This document shows, piece after piece, positions 51,723 through 59,924 of a DNA stretch of 64,000 nt. Numbering within the stretch: position 1 is the stretch's first letter; the number at the start of each line of letters is the position of its first letter. A program made the position numbers and the translations under genes. The stretch is from assembly GCF_900142015.1 (NCBI RefSeq), contig NZ_FQZN01000028.1:1-64000 (forward strand), given 5' to 3'. Source of the DNA: Bacteroides stercorirosoris. Lineage in GTDB: Bacteria; Bacteroidota; Bacteroidia; Bacteroidales; Bacteroidaceae. The notes under the pieces were generated by a model, which was not told the origin of the DNA, searched no databases, and saw nothing but the letters and a program-made list of their open reading frames with translations.

Positions 51723-52583
51723 TTATTCCACCGGAATATAAATCTCCGTCAACAACTCCTCCGGTTTTGTCTCGCACGGATCATTCAAATAGCGTTCTGC
51801 GCTCGATTCATCTCTCAACGTACATTCCATTTCAGGGATAAACTTACCGTAAATCGTGTCGTATACGCTTTGCAGATGTTCATAAGAGCCTTTATAGGTA
51901 AACACCGCATAGCGTCCGACTGGCAATTGCTTGAAGCCGATATCACCTTTCGGAGTTACGGCGATAGGCATCACCATACAAACGTCAGTGCGCAATTTAT
52001 CGGCAGGCGTCACCTTCGGATCATCATGATAGATGCAGTACGGAGACATATCGCCCATCGGCAGCTTTTCCTCCTTGATGAACTGGAACAAACGCATCCA
52101 TGTGCCACCGTAATCATTCAGTTTATAATCTCCGAACAAGCGGATATAAATCACATTTCTGGCGGGCACTTCTCTTATTTCTTTCTTTAACTCTAAATCG
52201 GGTCTGATAATTGCTGGTTTCATAATTACAAAGTTTTTATTGTTACGATACTCATTAGGTGAAATTCCGTAGAACTGTTTGAATACTTTCGACAGCGATG
52301 ACGGTGAGGAATACCCGATGCGATAAGCGATGTCCGCTATCGGCAAATCCGAATAGCGCAACAGGCGGGCGGCGGCTTCAGTTCGTGTCCGGACTATGAA
52401 CGTCCCGATGGGCTCACCCAGAAATGCTTTCATGATGCGGTGGAAGTAGAACGGAGAGAAATGAGAAATCTTGGCCAACGATTTCAAATCTATCTCTTCT
52501 CCAAGATGGAGATTGATGTAGTCTACCACTGCATTTACACACTTCTGATACTCTTCACGCGTTGTCTTCTTGCTATGTTCCAT
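51723..52583 (-). CDS. AraC-family regulator with GyrI-like effector domain
   Basis: A 286-residue regulator. The N-terminal ~110 residues are the AraC double HTH (LKSLAKISHFSPFYFHRIMK and IADIAYRIGYSSPSSLSKVF). The rest is a GyrI-like small-molecule-binding domain (NVIYIRLFGDYK, PVGRYAVFTYKGSYEHL). Proteins of this Rob/BmrR-like layout sense drugs or other amphipathic compounds. A -7 element at 52609-52616 leaves too little leader for the ATG at 52604, so the ATG at 52583 (MEHSKKTTREEY) is used. Confidence 0.9.
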   Translation of the reverse strand: MEHSKKTTREEYQKCVNAVVDYINLHLGEEIDLKSLAKISHFSPFYFHRIMKAFLGEPIGTFIVRTRTEAAARLLRYSDLPIADIAYRIGYSSPSSLSKVFKQFYGISPNEYRNNKNFVIMKPAIIRPDLELKKEIREVPARNVIYIRLFGDYKLNDYGGTWMRLFQFIKEEKLPMGDMSPYCIYHDDPKVTPADKLRTDVCMVMPIAVTPKGDIGFKQLPVGRYAVFTYKGSYEHLQSVYDTIYGKFIPEMECTLRDESSAERYLNDPCETKPEELLTEIYIPVE

Positions 52584-52608
52584 AGGTTCTTTATTGAATT
52601 TCACGATG

Positions 52609-52616
52609 CAAAAATA
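52609..52616 (-). promoter_or_regulatory. -7 promoter element for the AraC/GyrI gene
   Basis: TATTTTTG on the minus strand, 25 bp upstream of the ATG at 52583. Confidence 0.5.
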
Positions 52617-52701
52617 AGGGGAAATAGAATAGGGGACTTGTCCAAAGTTGCTATAAATTCAATATCTTTGGAATAAGATAAGCGGCATCCCAGCATAACT
52701 T

Positions 52702-52719
52702 TTTCATGCAAGCATGAAA
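52702..52719. promoter_or_regulatory. Possible operator upstream of the TIGR02757 gene
   Basis: TTTCATGC-AA-GCATGAAA, an 8-bp inverted repeat, is placed 20 bp upstream of the -7 element at 52740 and so covers the -33 position. A repressor bound here would block the promoter. Confidence 0.45.
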
Positions 52720-52739
52720 GTTCTGCATTCGATTTGCAT

Positions 52740-52747
52740 TATCTTTG
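52740..52747 (+). promoter_or_regulatory. -7 promoter element for the TIGR02757 gene
   Basis: TATCTTTG, 21 bp upstream of the ATG at 52769; a second TATCTTTG is at 52663-52670. Confidence 0.55.
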
Positions 52748-52768
52748 CATCCTCCTGATCTTAAAGAA

Positions 52769-53473
52769 ATGACCAAAGATATAAAAAAGAAACTACAAGA
52801 GTGGGCTGCGACCTATCATTGTGCCGATTTTATTCAGAATGACCCGGTACAGTTCCCCCATCGCTATACGCTGAAGCAGGATATAGAAATCAGCGGACTG
52901 CTGACCGCCATCATGAGTTTTGGCAACCGCAGGCAGATTCTGAAGAAAGCAGATGAATTGCATGCGTGCATGGGGGCATCTCCTTATCAATATGTTCTTT
53001 CGCGTCGGTGGGAGAAGGATTTCCCTGTGAAAGAGCGGCGCAGTTTTTACCGGATGCTTTCGTATGCGGACTTCCATTCTTATTTTGAACGCCTGCATAC
53101 GGCTTATTCGGGTTATGACAGTCTGGAAGATGCATTGCTGGTATATCCGGGAAAGCCGATGGAGAAGCTTTGCCGGTTTCTGGAAGTTTCGTACAAAAGT
53201 CCGCAGAAGAAACTGAATATGTTCCTGCGCTGGATGATACGGAGAGGACCGGAAGTTGATTTCGGTATTTGGGACAGTTTTGATTGCCGGGAATTGATTA
53301 TTCCTTTGGATACACACGTCTGCCGTGTAGCCCGCTTGCTGGAACTGACCGAGACGGAAACCTTTTCTCTGAAAAACGCACAAAGGATAACTGCCGCATT
53401 GGCGGAAGTATTTCCGGATGATCCCTGTTTCGGAGACTTCGCTTTGTTCGGGTATGGGGTGAATAATAAATAG
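52769..53473 (+). CDS. TIGR02757 (DUF2400) family protein
   Basis: A 234-residue member of TIGR02757/DUF2400, a family of unknown function in Bacteroidetes and some other groups. Motifs such as DIEISGLLTAIMSFGNRRQI, FLRWMIRRGPEVDFG and IPLDTHVCRVARLL are characteristic and the sequence has the look of a helical HhH-type DNA glycosylase-like fold, which is inference. The frame starts at a TTG at 52745 that overlaps the promoter, so the ATG at 52769 is used. It converges on ung. Confidence 0.85.
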   Translation: MTKDIKKKLQEWAATYHCADFIQNDPVQFPHRYTLKQDIEISGLLTAIMSFGNRRQILKKADELHACMGASPYQYVLSRRWEKDFPVKERRSFYRMLSYADFHSYFERLHTAYSGYDSLEDALLVYPGKPMEKLCRFLEVSYKSPQKKLNMFLRWMIRRGPEVDFGIWDSFDCRELIIPLDTHVCRVARLLELTETETFSLKNAQRITAALAEVFPDDPCFGDFALFGYGVNNK

Positions 53474-53497
53474 TTAGGTTAAAAACACTTTACCGGA

Positions 53498-54160
53498 TTA
53501 CCAATCTATTTCTTGAATCCCTCTGCTTCTCAGAAACTCATTGGCCTTGCTGAAGTGTTTGCAGCCGAAGAAACCATAATCGGCAGATCGGGGAGAAGGA
53601 TGGACTGTGGTCAGCACAAGATGTTTTTCCGGATTAATTAAAGCCGCCTTTTCTTTGGCATACGCTCCCCAAAGCATAAATACCAAATTTTCCCGTTCGT
53701 CACTTAATTTCTTGATAACTGCGTCAGTAAATGTTTCCCAGCCCATATTTCGGTGCGAACCTGTTTCGTGAGCACGTACTGTGAGGACGGAGTTCATTGG
53801 AAAAACACCTTGAGCTACCCAACGGTCCAGATTACCGGAAGTCGGGATTGGCTTGCCTAAGTCCTGATGTATTTCTTTGAATATGTTACTTAATGAACCG
53901 GGAATAGCAACTCCTTCGGGGACAGAAAAGCATATTCCGTAATATTGTCCGGGGTTAGGATAAGGATCTTGTCCTAAGATGACGACTTTTACATTCTCAA
54001 AAGGGCACGAATTAAATACATGGAAGATAAGATGACCAGGTGGAAGAACATTTGTCCGTCCATATTCACTTTTTACGAAGGTCACTAACCTTTCAAAGTA
54101 AGGTTTGTCGAATTCTTCTTGCAGGCGTTTTTGCCAGCTTGCCTCTATCTTGACATTCAT
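53498..54160 (-). CDS. ung: Uracil-DNA glycosylase
   Basis: Family-1 UDG of 220 residues that removes uracil from DNA. The water-activating motif GQDPYPNPGQYYG carries the catalytic Asp, and the minor-groove loop HPSPRSADYGFFGCKHFS carries the catalytic His. The frame is open back to 54301, but a -7 element (54192-54199) lies between, so the ATG at 54160 (MNVKIEASWQK) is used. Confidence 0.96.
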   Translation of the reverse strand: MNVKIEASWQKRLQEEFDKPYFERLVTFVKSEYGRTNVLPPGHLIFHVFNSCPFENVKVVILGQDPYPNPGQYYGICFSVPEGVAIPGSLSNIFKEIHQDLGKPIPTSGNLDRWVAQGVFPMNSVLTVRAHETGSHRNMGWETFTDAVIKKLSDERENLVFMLWGAYAKEKAALINPEKHLVLTTVHPSPRSADYGFFGCKHFSKANEFLRSRGIQEIDW

Positions 54161-54191
54161 TGTTTTTATGCGTTTACAGGTCGTGATAGGG

Positions 54192-54199
54192 CAAAAGTA
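54192..54199 (-). promoter_or_regulatory. -7 promoter element for ung
   Basis: TACTTTTG on the minus strand, 31 bp upstream of the ATG at 54160. Confidence 0.55.
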
Positions 54200-54369
54200 C
54201 AAAAAAGTTGTTATGGGGGGCTCTGTTTCTTTTTCTTTCGTTGATATTTTCAGTCGTTTGCTTATTTTCAACTGCAAACTTTGCAGTTGGCGATACTCCA
54301 TTTTACTGTAAACAGGCAGATCTTATAAATAATGTCCCTTTTTTACTATTCCCCCTAAAACCCTTTGCC

Positions 54370-54377
54370 TACCTTTG
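54370..54377 (+). promoter_or_regulatory. -7 promoter element for the AraC gene at 54409
   Basis: TACCTTTG on the plus strand, 31 bp upstream of the ATG. A second match (TATATTTG, 54397-54404) is too close to the ATG to be useful. Confidence 0.5.
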
Positions 54378-54408
54378 CCGCAATAATCAAATCCCGTATA
54401 TTTGCACT

Positions 54409-55212
54409 ATGCAAACTTTCCGTATCGTAAAACCAGCTCCTGCATTGTCTCCCTATATCCGTTACTACTGGATATTGCGGGATGATGCCGCTTTGCCGGT
54501 ATCGGAACGTACCTTGCCCGTCGGCTGTGTGCAACTGGTATTTCATAAAGGCAAACGCTTGATGTGCCTACAAGAGTCGCGGTTGCAACCGCAATCCTTT
54601 ATTAGCGGCCAGTCTTTCGGTTTCTCCGACGTCGTGTCGACAGGAGTTATAGAAATGATAACGGTTGTCTTTCAGCCCTATGCGGCAAAAGTCTTTCTGC
54701 AAATTCCCCTGCATCTTTTCAACGGACAGAATGTTTCCACGGATGAAGTGGAAGACAGGGAACTTTCCGATTTATCCTACCGGATAACAGATACTCCGGA
54801 TAACGACCAGTGCATCCGGCTGATTGAACAATTCTTTTTCCGTCGCCTGGCCTCCGGTTCCGAATATAACCTGAAACGGTTATCGACTGTTCTGGACGAA
54901 ATCAATCTTCATCCGCAGGTAAACACCTTGCAACTTTCCGATGTGGCTTGTCTCAGCACCAAGCAGTTCGGCCGTGTCTTTACCGATTATATCGGTACCA
55001 CCCCCAAAGATTTTCTTCGCATCGTGCGTATGCAGCGCGCCTTATACGTCCTGCAACAGAATCCTGGTTCACCTTTCGCGCAAGTGGCCTATGAATGTGG
55101 CTTCTCCGACCAGTCGCACATGATTAAAGAGTTTAAACTCTTCTCCGGTTACACCCCTGCGGAATACTTGTCTGTATGTGCTCCCGTTTCCGATTATTTT
55201 TCCACTCTCTAA
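54409..55212 (+). CDS. AraC-family transcriptional regulator
   Basis: A 267-residue regulator: N-terminal sensor region (about 1-150; SPYIRYYWILRDD), of the kind seen in Bacteroidetes AraC proteins, and a C-terminal double HTH (LQLSDVACLSTKQFGRVFTD and FAQVAYECGFSDQSHMIKEF). The frame extends back to 54208 but the true start follows the promoter element. Upstream of, and possibly regulating, the small VOC and ABM genes, which have their own promoters; this is inference. Confidence 0.9.
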   Translation: MQTFRIVKPAPALSPYIRYYWILRDDAALPVSERTLPVGCVQLVFHKGKRLMCLQESRLQPQSFISGQSFGFSDVVSTGVIEMITVVFQPYAAKVFLQIPLHLFNGQNVSTDEVEDRELSDLSYRITDTPDNDQCIRLIEQFFFRRLASGSEYNLKRLSTVLDEINLHPQVNTLQLSDVACLSTKQFGRVFTDYIGTTPKDFLRIVRMQRALYVLQQNPGSPFAQVAYECGFSDQSHMIKEFKLFSGYTPAEYLSVCAPVSDYFSTL

Positions 55213-55276
55213 AGACACTTTTTTTCTTCTCTCTAAAGATGTCCGTTTTCTTCTATGGAGGTTTCTCGTCTTGCCC

Positions 55277-55284
55277 TACTTTTG
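55277..55284 (+). promoter_or_regulatory. -7 promoter element for the VOC gene
   Basis: TACTTTTG, 48 bp upstream of the ATG at 55333; it rules out the frame start at 55255. Confidence 0.55.
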
Positions 55285-55332
55285 TCCTGTCTTTGCAAAG
55301 GCATAGTAATAACCCTTAAAAAAGAAACCAAA

Positions 55333-55710
55333 ATGAAAAAGTTGATTGCATTTTTTGAGATTCCGGCTACAGACTTCCGTCGGGCTGTAGATTTTTATGA
55401 AACCGTGCTGAACATGAAACTTCCGGTCTTTGAGTGTGAACAGGAGAAGATGGCATGCTTCACCGAAGACGGTGAGACTGTAGGAGCCATCTCACAATCT
55501 TTTGACCTCCTGCCCGATTTTCAGCCTTCTGAGAAAGGTGTACTTATCCATTTCAATACGGATAACATAGCAACTACCCTTGAACGTGTGTTGCAGAAGG
55601 GCGGGAAAGTGCTCATTCCCTGCACGAAGATAGAAGCCGATGGCAAAGGTTATTTTGCAGTATTTGCCGATTCGGAAGGCAACCGCATCGGTATTTATGC
55701 AGACAAGTGA
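55333..55710 (+). CDS. VOC family (glyoxalase-like) protein
   Basis: A 125-residue two-beta-alpha-beta-beta-beta protein (FFEIPATDFRRAVDFYETVL at the N-terminus, YFAVFADSEGNRIGIYADK at the end), typical of the glyoxalase/bleomycin-resistance fold. No specific metal set is obvious; the substrate is unknown. It is a single-gene unit, followed by another small metabolic gene. Confidence 0.88.
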   Translation: MKKLIAFFEIPATDFRRAVDFYETVLNMKLPVFECEQEKMACFTEDGETVGAISQSFDLLPDFQPSEKGVLIHFNTDNIATTLERVLQKGGKVLIPCTKIEADGKGYFAVFADSEGNRIGIYADK

Positions 55711-55733
55711 ATCAGAGTTCCGACTTTTCTGTT

Positions 55734-55741
55734 TACATTTG
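55734..55741 (+). promoter_or_regulatory. -7 promoter element for the ABM gene
   Basis: TACATTTG, 26 bp upstream of the ATG at 55768. Confidence 0.5.
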
Positions 55742-55767
55742 CAGCGTACTTTTAAAATTCTACAAAT

Positions 55768-56043
55768 ATGATTAGACTGAATGTTTTTATTCAAGTAAGC
55801 GAAAGTAACCGTGCTGCGGTGTTGGAAGCTGCAAAAGAGTTGGTAGCATCTTCTTTGAAAGACAAAGGCTGCATTGCCTATGATGTTTTTGAAAGCGCTA
55901 CCCGTAATGATGTCCTGATGATTTGCGAAACATGGCAGGATGCAGAATCGTTATCTGCCCATGAGAAAGCGGAACATTTCGTGACGTTGGTTCCCAAAAT
56001 ACAGGGATTGGCTTCCATGAAGCTCGAAAAGTTTGATTTCTGA
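55768..56043 (+). CDS. Antibiotic biosynthesis monooxygenase domain protein (ABM)
   Basis: A 91-residue ABM-fold protein (dimeric alpha-beta barrel), with GCIAYDVFESATRND and the late KAEHFVTLVP segments as recognisable features. Members include quinol monooxygenases such as YgiN, usually acting on aromatic or quinone substrates; the role here is unknown. A stem-loop (56050-56083) lies between it and the MATE gene. Confidence 0.88.
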   Translation: MIRLNVFIQVSESNRAAVLEAAKELVASSLKDKGCIAYDVFESATRNDVLMICETWQDAESLSAHEKAEHFVTLVPKIQGLASMKLEKFDF

Positions 56044-56049
56044 TATCAA

Positions 56050-56083
56050 CAGAGGATATGCTCCACAAGGGGGATATCCTCTG
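56050..56083. terminator. Hairpin between ABM and MATE genes
   Basis: 10-bp stem (CAGAGGATAT, 56050-56059, with 56074-56083), 14-nt loop, directly before the MATE gene. There is no T-run immediately after it, so it may be an attenuator or mRNA-end structure. Confidence 0.5.
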
Positions 56084-56099
56084 AACTGCTCTTATATAT

Positions 56100-57425
56100 A
56101 TGAATTTCAGCTATAAGCAAATCTGGTTAATTGCGTATCCTATTCTCATCAGCTTGCTGATGGAACACATGATAAATGTTACGGATACGGCATTCTTAGG
56201 TCATGTAGGCGAAGTGGAGTTGGGAGCATCTGCGCTGGCGGGTGTGCTCTATATGGCTATTTATATGCTTGGGTTTGGATTTAGCATTGGGGTTCAGATA
56301 CTGATAGCGCGTAGAAATGGCGAACAGAAGTATGGTGAAATTGGCAGAATATTCATGCAAGGCGCCTTTTTCCTGTTGGCATTGGCCACTGTCATGTTTT
56401 TCTTGTGCGACTATATCACAACGCATATTCTCGGCCGACTGATATCTTCCGATCAGGTTTATGCTGCCGCAGCTTCTTATCTGGAATGGAGAAGATACGG
56501 GCTTTTCTTCTCTTTTATCGCTATCCTGTTTCGCGCTTTCTACATCGGTATTACTGAGACACGCACGCTGACGCTTAACTCTGTTGTGATGGTGCTCAGT
56601 AACGTTGTTTTCAATTATATTCTTATATTCGGAAAGTTCGGTTTTCCGGCATTAGGCATTGCGGGGGCGGCTATTGGTTCGTCGCTGGCCGAACTGGTGT
56701 CTTTGCTGTTTTACGTAGTATATACCTGGTTGAAAGTGGATAAAAAGAAATATGCCTTGTTTCAGCGGTTCGCTTTCCGGCTGTCGGAGTTCAAGCGGAT
56801 TTGGAGTATTTCTTGTTGGACGATGCTCCAATCCATACTATTTCCATCGCAATGGTTTCTGTTTTTCATCGCGATAGAGCATTTGGGAGAGCGTTCTTTG
56901 GCGATAGCTAATATTATGCGCAGCATTAACACCTGCTTCTTTATGGTGATATTTGCATTTGCCGATACGGCCAGTTCTATGGTTAGTAATCTCTTGGGAA
57001 GTGGCAAAGATAAAAGTGAAATCCGGCTTGCATGCAGGCGGGCGATAAAGCTGACTTATCTGATTGGAATTCCGTTCTTGCTGCTGGCCGCGTTATTTCC
57101 GACTGCCCTGTTGCAGATTTATACAAACAATGGGGAACTTGTGCAGGCAGCTTTGCCTACTACCTACGTCATGTTGGTGGGATATTTCCTTTCAGCCCCC
57201 GGATTAGTCTTGTTCAATGCGGTTTCAGGAACAGGAAACACGAACCAGTCCATGAGAATCATGTTGATGACGATTGCTGTTTATGTCGTTTATGTTGTCG
57301 TCATGGTTATGTACTTCAAGGTAGATGTGGCCGTAGCCTGGACCAGCGAGTATATTTATGGAGGTATGTTGCTGCTTCTTTCCTATTTCTATTTGAAGAA
57401 TCGGGATTGGAACAAACGTATCTGA
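56100..57425 (+). CDS. MATE family efflux transporter
   Basis: A 441-residue transporter with about twelve spans in two bundles, as in MATE/DinF/NorM proteins (sodium- or proton-driven drug efflux). Signatures are TDTAFLGHVGEVELGASALAG at the N-terminus and the late AVSGTGNTNQSM segment. The substrate is unknown. It converges on the DUF3795 gene with a 45-bp gap and may be cotranscribed with the ABM gene. Confidence 0.93.
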   Translation: MNFSYKQIWLIAYPILISLLMEHMINVTDTAFLGHVGEVELGASALAGVLYMAIYMLGFGFSIGVQILIARRNGEQKYGEIGRIFMQGAFFLLALATVMFFLCDYITTHILGRLISSDQVYAAAASYLEWRRYGLFFSFIAILFRAFYIGITETRTLTLNSVVMVLSNVVFNYILIFGKFGFPALGIAGAAIGSSLAELVSLLFYVVYTWLKVDKKKYALFQRFAFRLSEFKRIWSISCWTMLQSILFPSQWFLFFIAIEHLGERSLAIANIMRSINTCFFMVIFAFADTASSMVSNLLGSGKDKSEIRLACRRAIKLTYLIGIPFLLLAALFPTALLQIYTNNGELVQAALPTTYVMLVGYFLSAPGLVLFNAVSGTGNTNQSMRIMLMTIAVYVVYVVVMVMYFKVDVAVAWTSEYIYGGMLLLLSYFYLKNRDWNKRI

Positions 57426-57470
57426 TAGTCATAGAGAAAAGACTTGAAACTACCTCAGGCATCCGGAAGG

Positions 57471-57863
57471 TTATTTCTTCTTTTCCTGTTTGCAATAGAT
57501 GCAATATTCATAATGTACGGTTCTTAGTTTGCCGCAATCCGGACAAGTATATTTCTGGCTTTGACTGGCAATAAATGCCTCTTCTCCTTTCTGCTTGATG
57601 TAATCGAGATTTTCAAGAATACTCATCTTGTATTTTAGTCGGTATTGCTTATCTAAATATTTCAGTCGCTTGCAAGGATATTCCATGCATTCAAAGCAGT
57701 AGTCTTCTTTCTTATCGCAGTTGGATATGGCGCAGTTCAGGCAGCTTTTACGAATTATCCCGGTTGTGCTTCTGCAACCGGGGCACTTCTTTTTTACATC
57801 CTGAAAGGCGTGGCATAACGTGCAGTTGATACCACAAGGAGCAATTGTAGTTATGGTTCCCAT
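57471..57863 (-). CDS. DUF3795 cysteine-rich protein
   Basis: A 130-residue protein starting with the DUF3795 motif IAPCGINCTLCHAF (Cys 10, 14, 17), followed by further cysteine pairs (about 27/30, 41/44, 49, 56, 59, 64) and a C-terminal CPDC/CIYC pair. The residues could hold zinc or iron-sulfur clusters. Function unknown. Its ATG overlaps the preceding gene's stop by one base, so the two are coupled. Confidence 0.85.
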   Translation of the reverse strand: MGTITTIAPCGINCTLCHAFQDVKKKCPGCRSTTGIIRKSCLNCAISNCDKKEDYCFECMEYPCKRLKYLDKQYRLKYKMSILENLDYIKQKGEEAFIASQSQKYTCPDCGKLRTVHYEYCIYCKQEKKK

Positions 57864-58231
57864 TATCTTAATGTGGCATAATATTTTTCCTGCTTTTTCT
57901 TTGGCAGTTTCTTAACCACCTCTTCTATGGAATGATTGATTAATTCCTTTATAAGACTATCCGGCACATCACTTTCCAGATAGATGGTAATCCAGTATTT
58001 CTTATCGGAGTAGGGGCCGAATGAAATACCGTTATACTGCTCCATCAGTTCTGCCGATCTGGCGGTATCGCATTTCGTATCTGCCCAGAAACGTCCCTCT
58101 TTAGGATTCAATGGGGCAAAAGTAAACATCTTATCCATAATTTTATAGACAAGTGTATGCTCATCAAAGGGAAAACTCTCAGTCACCCCTTTGATACTTA
58201 AACAATACTCCCGATATTCTTCAATATTCAT
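57863..58231 (-). CDS. MmcQ/YjbR family protein
   Basis: A 122-residue YjbR/MmcQ-like protein (CyaY-like fold), with the N-terminal MNIEEYREYCLSIKGVTESF and DEHTLVYKIMDKMFTF segments. The family is described as DNA-binding-like but the biochemical role is not known. It lies 2 bp downstream of the AlkD-like gene and is coupled to the DUF3795 gene. Confidence 0.9.
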   Translation of the reverse strand: MNIEEYREYCLSIKGVTESFPFDEHTLVYKIMDKMFTFAPLNPKEGRFWADTKCDTARSAELMEQYNGISFGPYSDKKYWITIYLESDVPDSLIKELINHSIEEVVKKLPKKKQEKYYATLR

Positions 58232-58233
58232 AC

Positions 58234-58950
58234 TTACTCCTTTTTCATTGCTTCTTTTCTCAACTCCTGTGACATTTTCTCAATGGCATACCTTAGTGCT
58301 GTCCGTGGCATAGTTGTCTTATGGCTGACTACAAAATCGAAGACTTCTTTCTGATAAGCCTCACTTGCCGCTTTCAGCATCCAGCCGTAACCTTTCTGCA
58401 CCAGGTCATCTTTGTCGTGAAGCAGAGTGGTTGCTATCTGGAGAATATCATCGAAGAACAATCCTTTGCGAGCGGGTATTATCAGACTGACGGCAGCACC
58501 GCGCTTCATCCAGCGGCTTTCGGATGTCGCCCATTCTTTCAACTCAGAAATGAATTCAGGATACATCTCGACGAATGTTCCGATGGTATGGTTGCATAGT
58601 GTGTCACAGGTTCCCCAATTATTCACATAGTCCTGCAACCAATGTTTGAAAACATGAATGTCTTCCGGTGTATACTTTTTCCGAAGAGCATACGCCCATT
58701 CGCAGGCAATCACATTCTCTTCCAAGTATTCCGATTGCCACAACTCTTCACAAAGTGCAAAAACATCAGCTTTCGGCAGTTCTTTGATTTCCTTGAAAGA
58801 TTCTTTGGCTATCTTGCCTACATGATACATTCCCACTCCGTAGACAGGTACACTTTCACCTTTCTTGAAGAAGTGTCCCGAAGTTTTCAACACTTTTTCA
58901 TCTATACTGTCCTGTAGACACTGCCTGACTTGCCTGATAATTGTTTCCAT
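58234..58950 (-). CDS. AlkD-like DNA alkylation repair protein
   Basis: A 238-residue HEAT-like-repeat protein related to DNA alkylation repair enzymes (AlkC/AlkD family), which remove positively charged alkylated bases. Features: SGHFFKKGESVPVYGVGM, LQDYVNNWGTCDTLCNHTIG (the family WxxxD-like region) and the late LVQKGYGWMLKAASE. It heads a three-gene unit with the YjbR- and DUF3795-type genes. The longer frame from 58971 starts at TTG; the ATG at 58950 is used, 39 bp below the -7 element. Confidence 0.88.
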   Translation of the reverse strand: METIIRQVRQCLQDSIDEKVLKTSGHFFKKGESVPVYGVGMYHVGKIAKESFKEIKELPKADVFALCEELWQSEYLEENVIACEWAYALRKKYTPEDIHVFKHWLQDYVNNWGTCDTLCNHTIGTFVEMYPEFISELKEWATSESRWMKRGAAVSLIIPARKGLFFDDILQIATTLLHDKDDLVQKGYGWMLKAASEAYQKEVFDFVVSHKTTMPRTALRYAIEKMSQELRKEAMKKE

Positions 58951-58988
58951 ATTCTTCTTCTTTAAATTCAACCCGGATATTCGGTTTC

Positions 58989-58996
58989 AAAAATAC
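58989..58996 (-). promoter_or_regulatory. -7 promoter element for the AlkD-YjbR-DUF3795 unit
   Basis: TATTTTTG on the minus strand, 38 bp upstream of the ATG at 58950. Confidence 0.5.
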
Positions 58997-59069
58997 GATT
59001 TCTTTTTGTGGTGCATGTAAAAGTTCCATAAAAAAGAAGCTGGTTTCGGTTTTGAATGCGGGCAATGCA

Positions 59070-59077
59070 TAACTTTG
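59070..59077 (+). promoter_or_regulatory. -7 promoter element for the DUF5131 gene
   Basis: TAACTTTG, 39 bp upstream of the ATG at 59117, with TTTG further upstream at 59051-59054. Confidence 0.5.
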
Positions 59078-59116
59078 TGATACATTTTAATCTAAACAAG
59101 AAATGATAACAGGCAG

Positions 59117-59854
59117 ATGCTACAAATAGCTAAAAAATCATCCATGTGGAATCCCTGGCATGGTTGTCATAAGTTCAGCACAGGTTGCCAGCACTGCTAT
59201 GTCTACCGCACGGATGGTAAATATGGCAAGGATAGTTCCGTCGTGACGAAAACGGAGAAGTTCGACCTGCCTTTGCAGCAGAAAAAGAACAAGACTTATA
59301 AGATACCTTCGGGCAATATGGTTTATACTTGTTTCACTTCTGATTTTCTGGTGGAGGATGCCGACGAATGGCGTTCCGAAGCGTGGGAGATGATGCGGAT
59401 ACGTCAGGACCTTCATTTCCTTTTTATCACGAAACGCATCGACAGACTGAGTGCCTGCCTGCCCGCTGACTGGGGTGAGGGGTATGATAATGTCACCATC
59501 TGCTGCACCATGGAGAACCAGGACCGGGTTGACTACCGCCTGCCTATCTATAAGGCTGCTCCTATAAAACATAAGATTATCATCTGCGAGCCGCTTCTCA
59601 GCCGGATAGACTTCCGTGGAGAACTGGGTACATGGGTGGAACAGGTTGTAGCCGGGGGAGAATCCGGCAGGGAAGTCCGTGTATGCGATTACGATTGGGT
59701 GCTAGATATCCGCCGGCAATGCATCGACGCCCATGTCGGTTTCTGGTTCAAGCAGACAGGTTCTTATCTGCTGAAAGAAGGCAAGGAGTTTAAAATAGCC
59801 CGTCAGTTTCAGCACTCACAGGCGCGGAAGGCGGAAATAAACTACACCCCCTGA
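59117..59854 (+). CDS. DUF5131 (phage Gp37/Gp68-like) radical-SAM-type protein
   Basis: A 245-residue protein of the DUF5131/Gp37-Gp68 family. The cysteine set CHKFSTGCQHCYVYR (C17, C24, C27) near the N-terminus is arranged like a radical-SAM cluster with a long first spacing, and W-rich WNPWHGC precedes it. GGESGREVR and VGFWFKQTG are family segments. The reaction is not established. It is a single-gene unit. Confidence 0.82.
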   Translation: MLQIAKKSSMWNPWHGCHKFSTGCQHCYVYRTDGKYGKDSSVVTKTEKFDLPLQQKKNKTYKIPSGNMVYTCFTSDFLVEDADEWRSEAWEMMRIRQDLHFLFITKRIDRLSACLPADWGEGYDNVTICCTMENQDRVDYRLPIYKAAPIKHKIIICEPLLSRIDFRGELGTWVEQVVAGGESGREVRVCDYDWVLDIRRQCIDAHVGFWFKQTGSYLLKEGKEFKIARQFQHSQARKAEINYTP

Positions 59855-59924
59855 CCAACTATACAGTCCGTTGCATTGTTATTATATAACGGAAACATAA
59901 GAACCATCAGGAGAGGGGGAGGAT

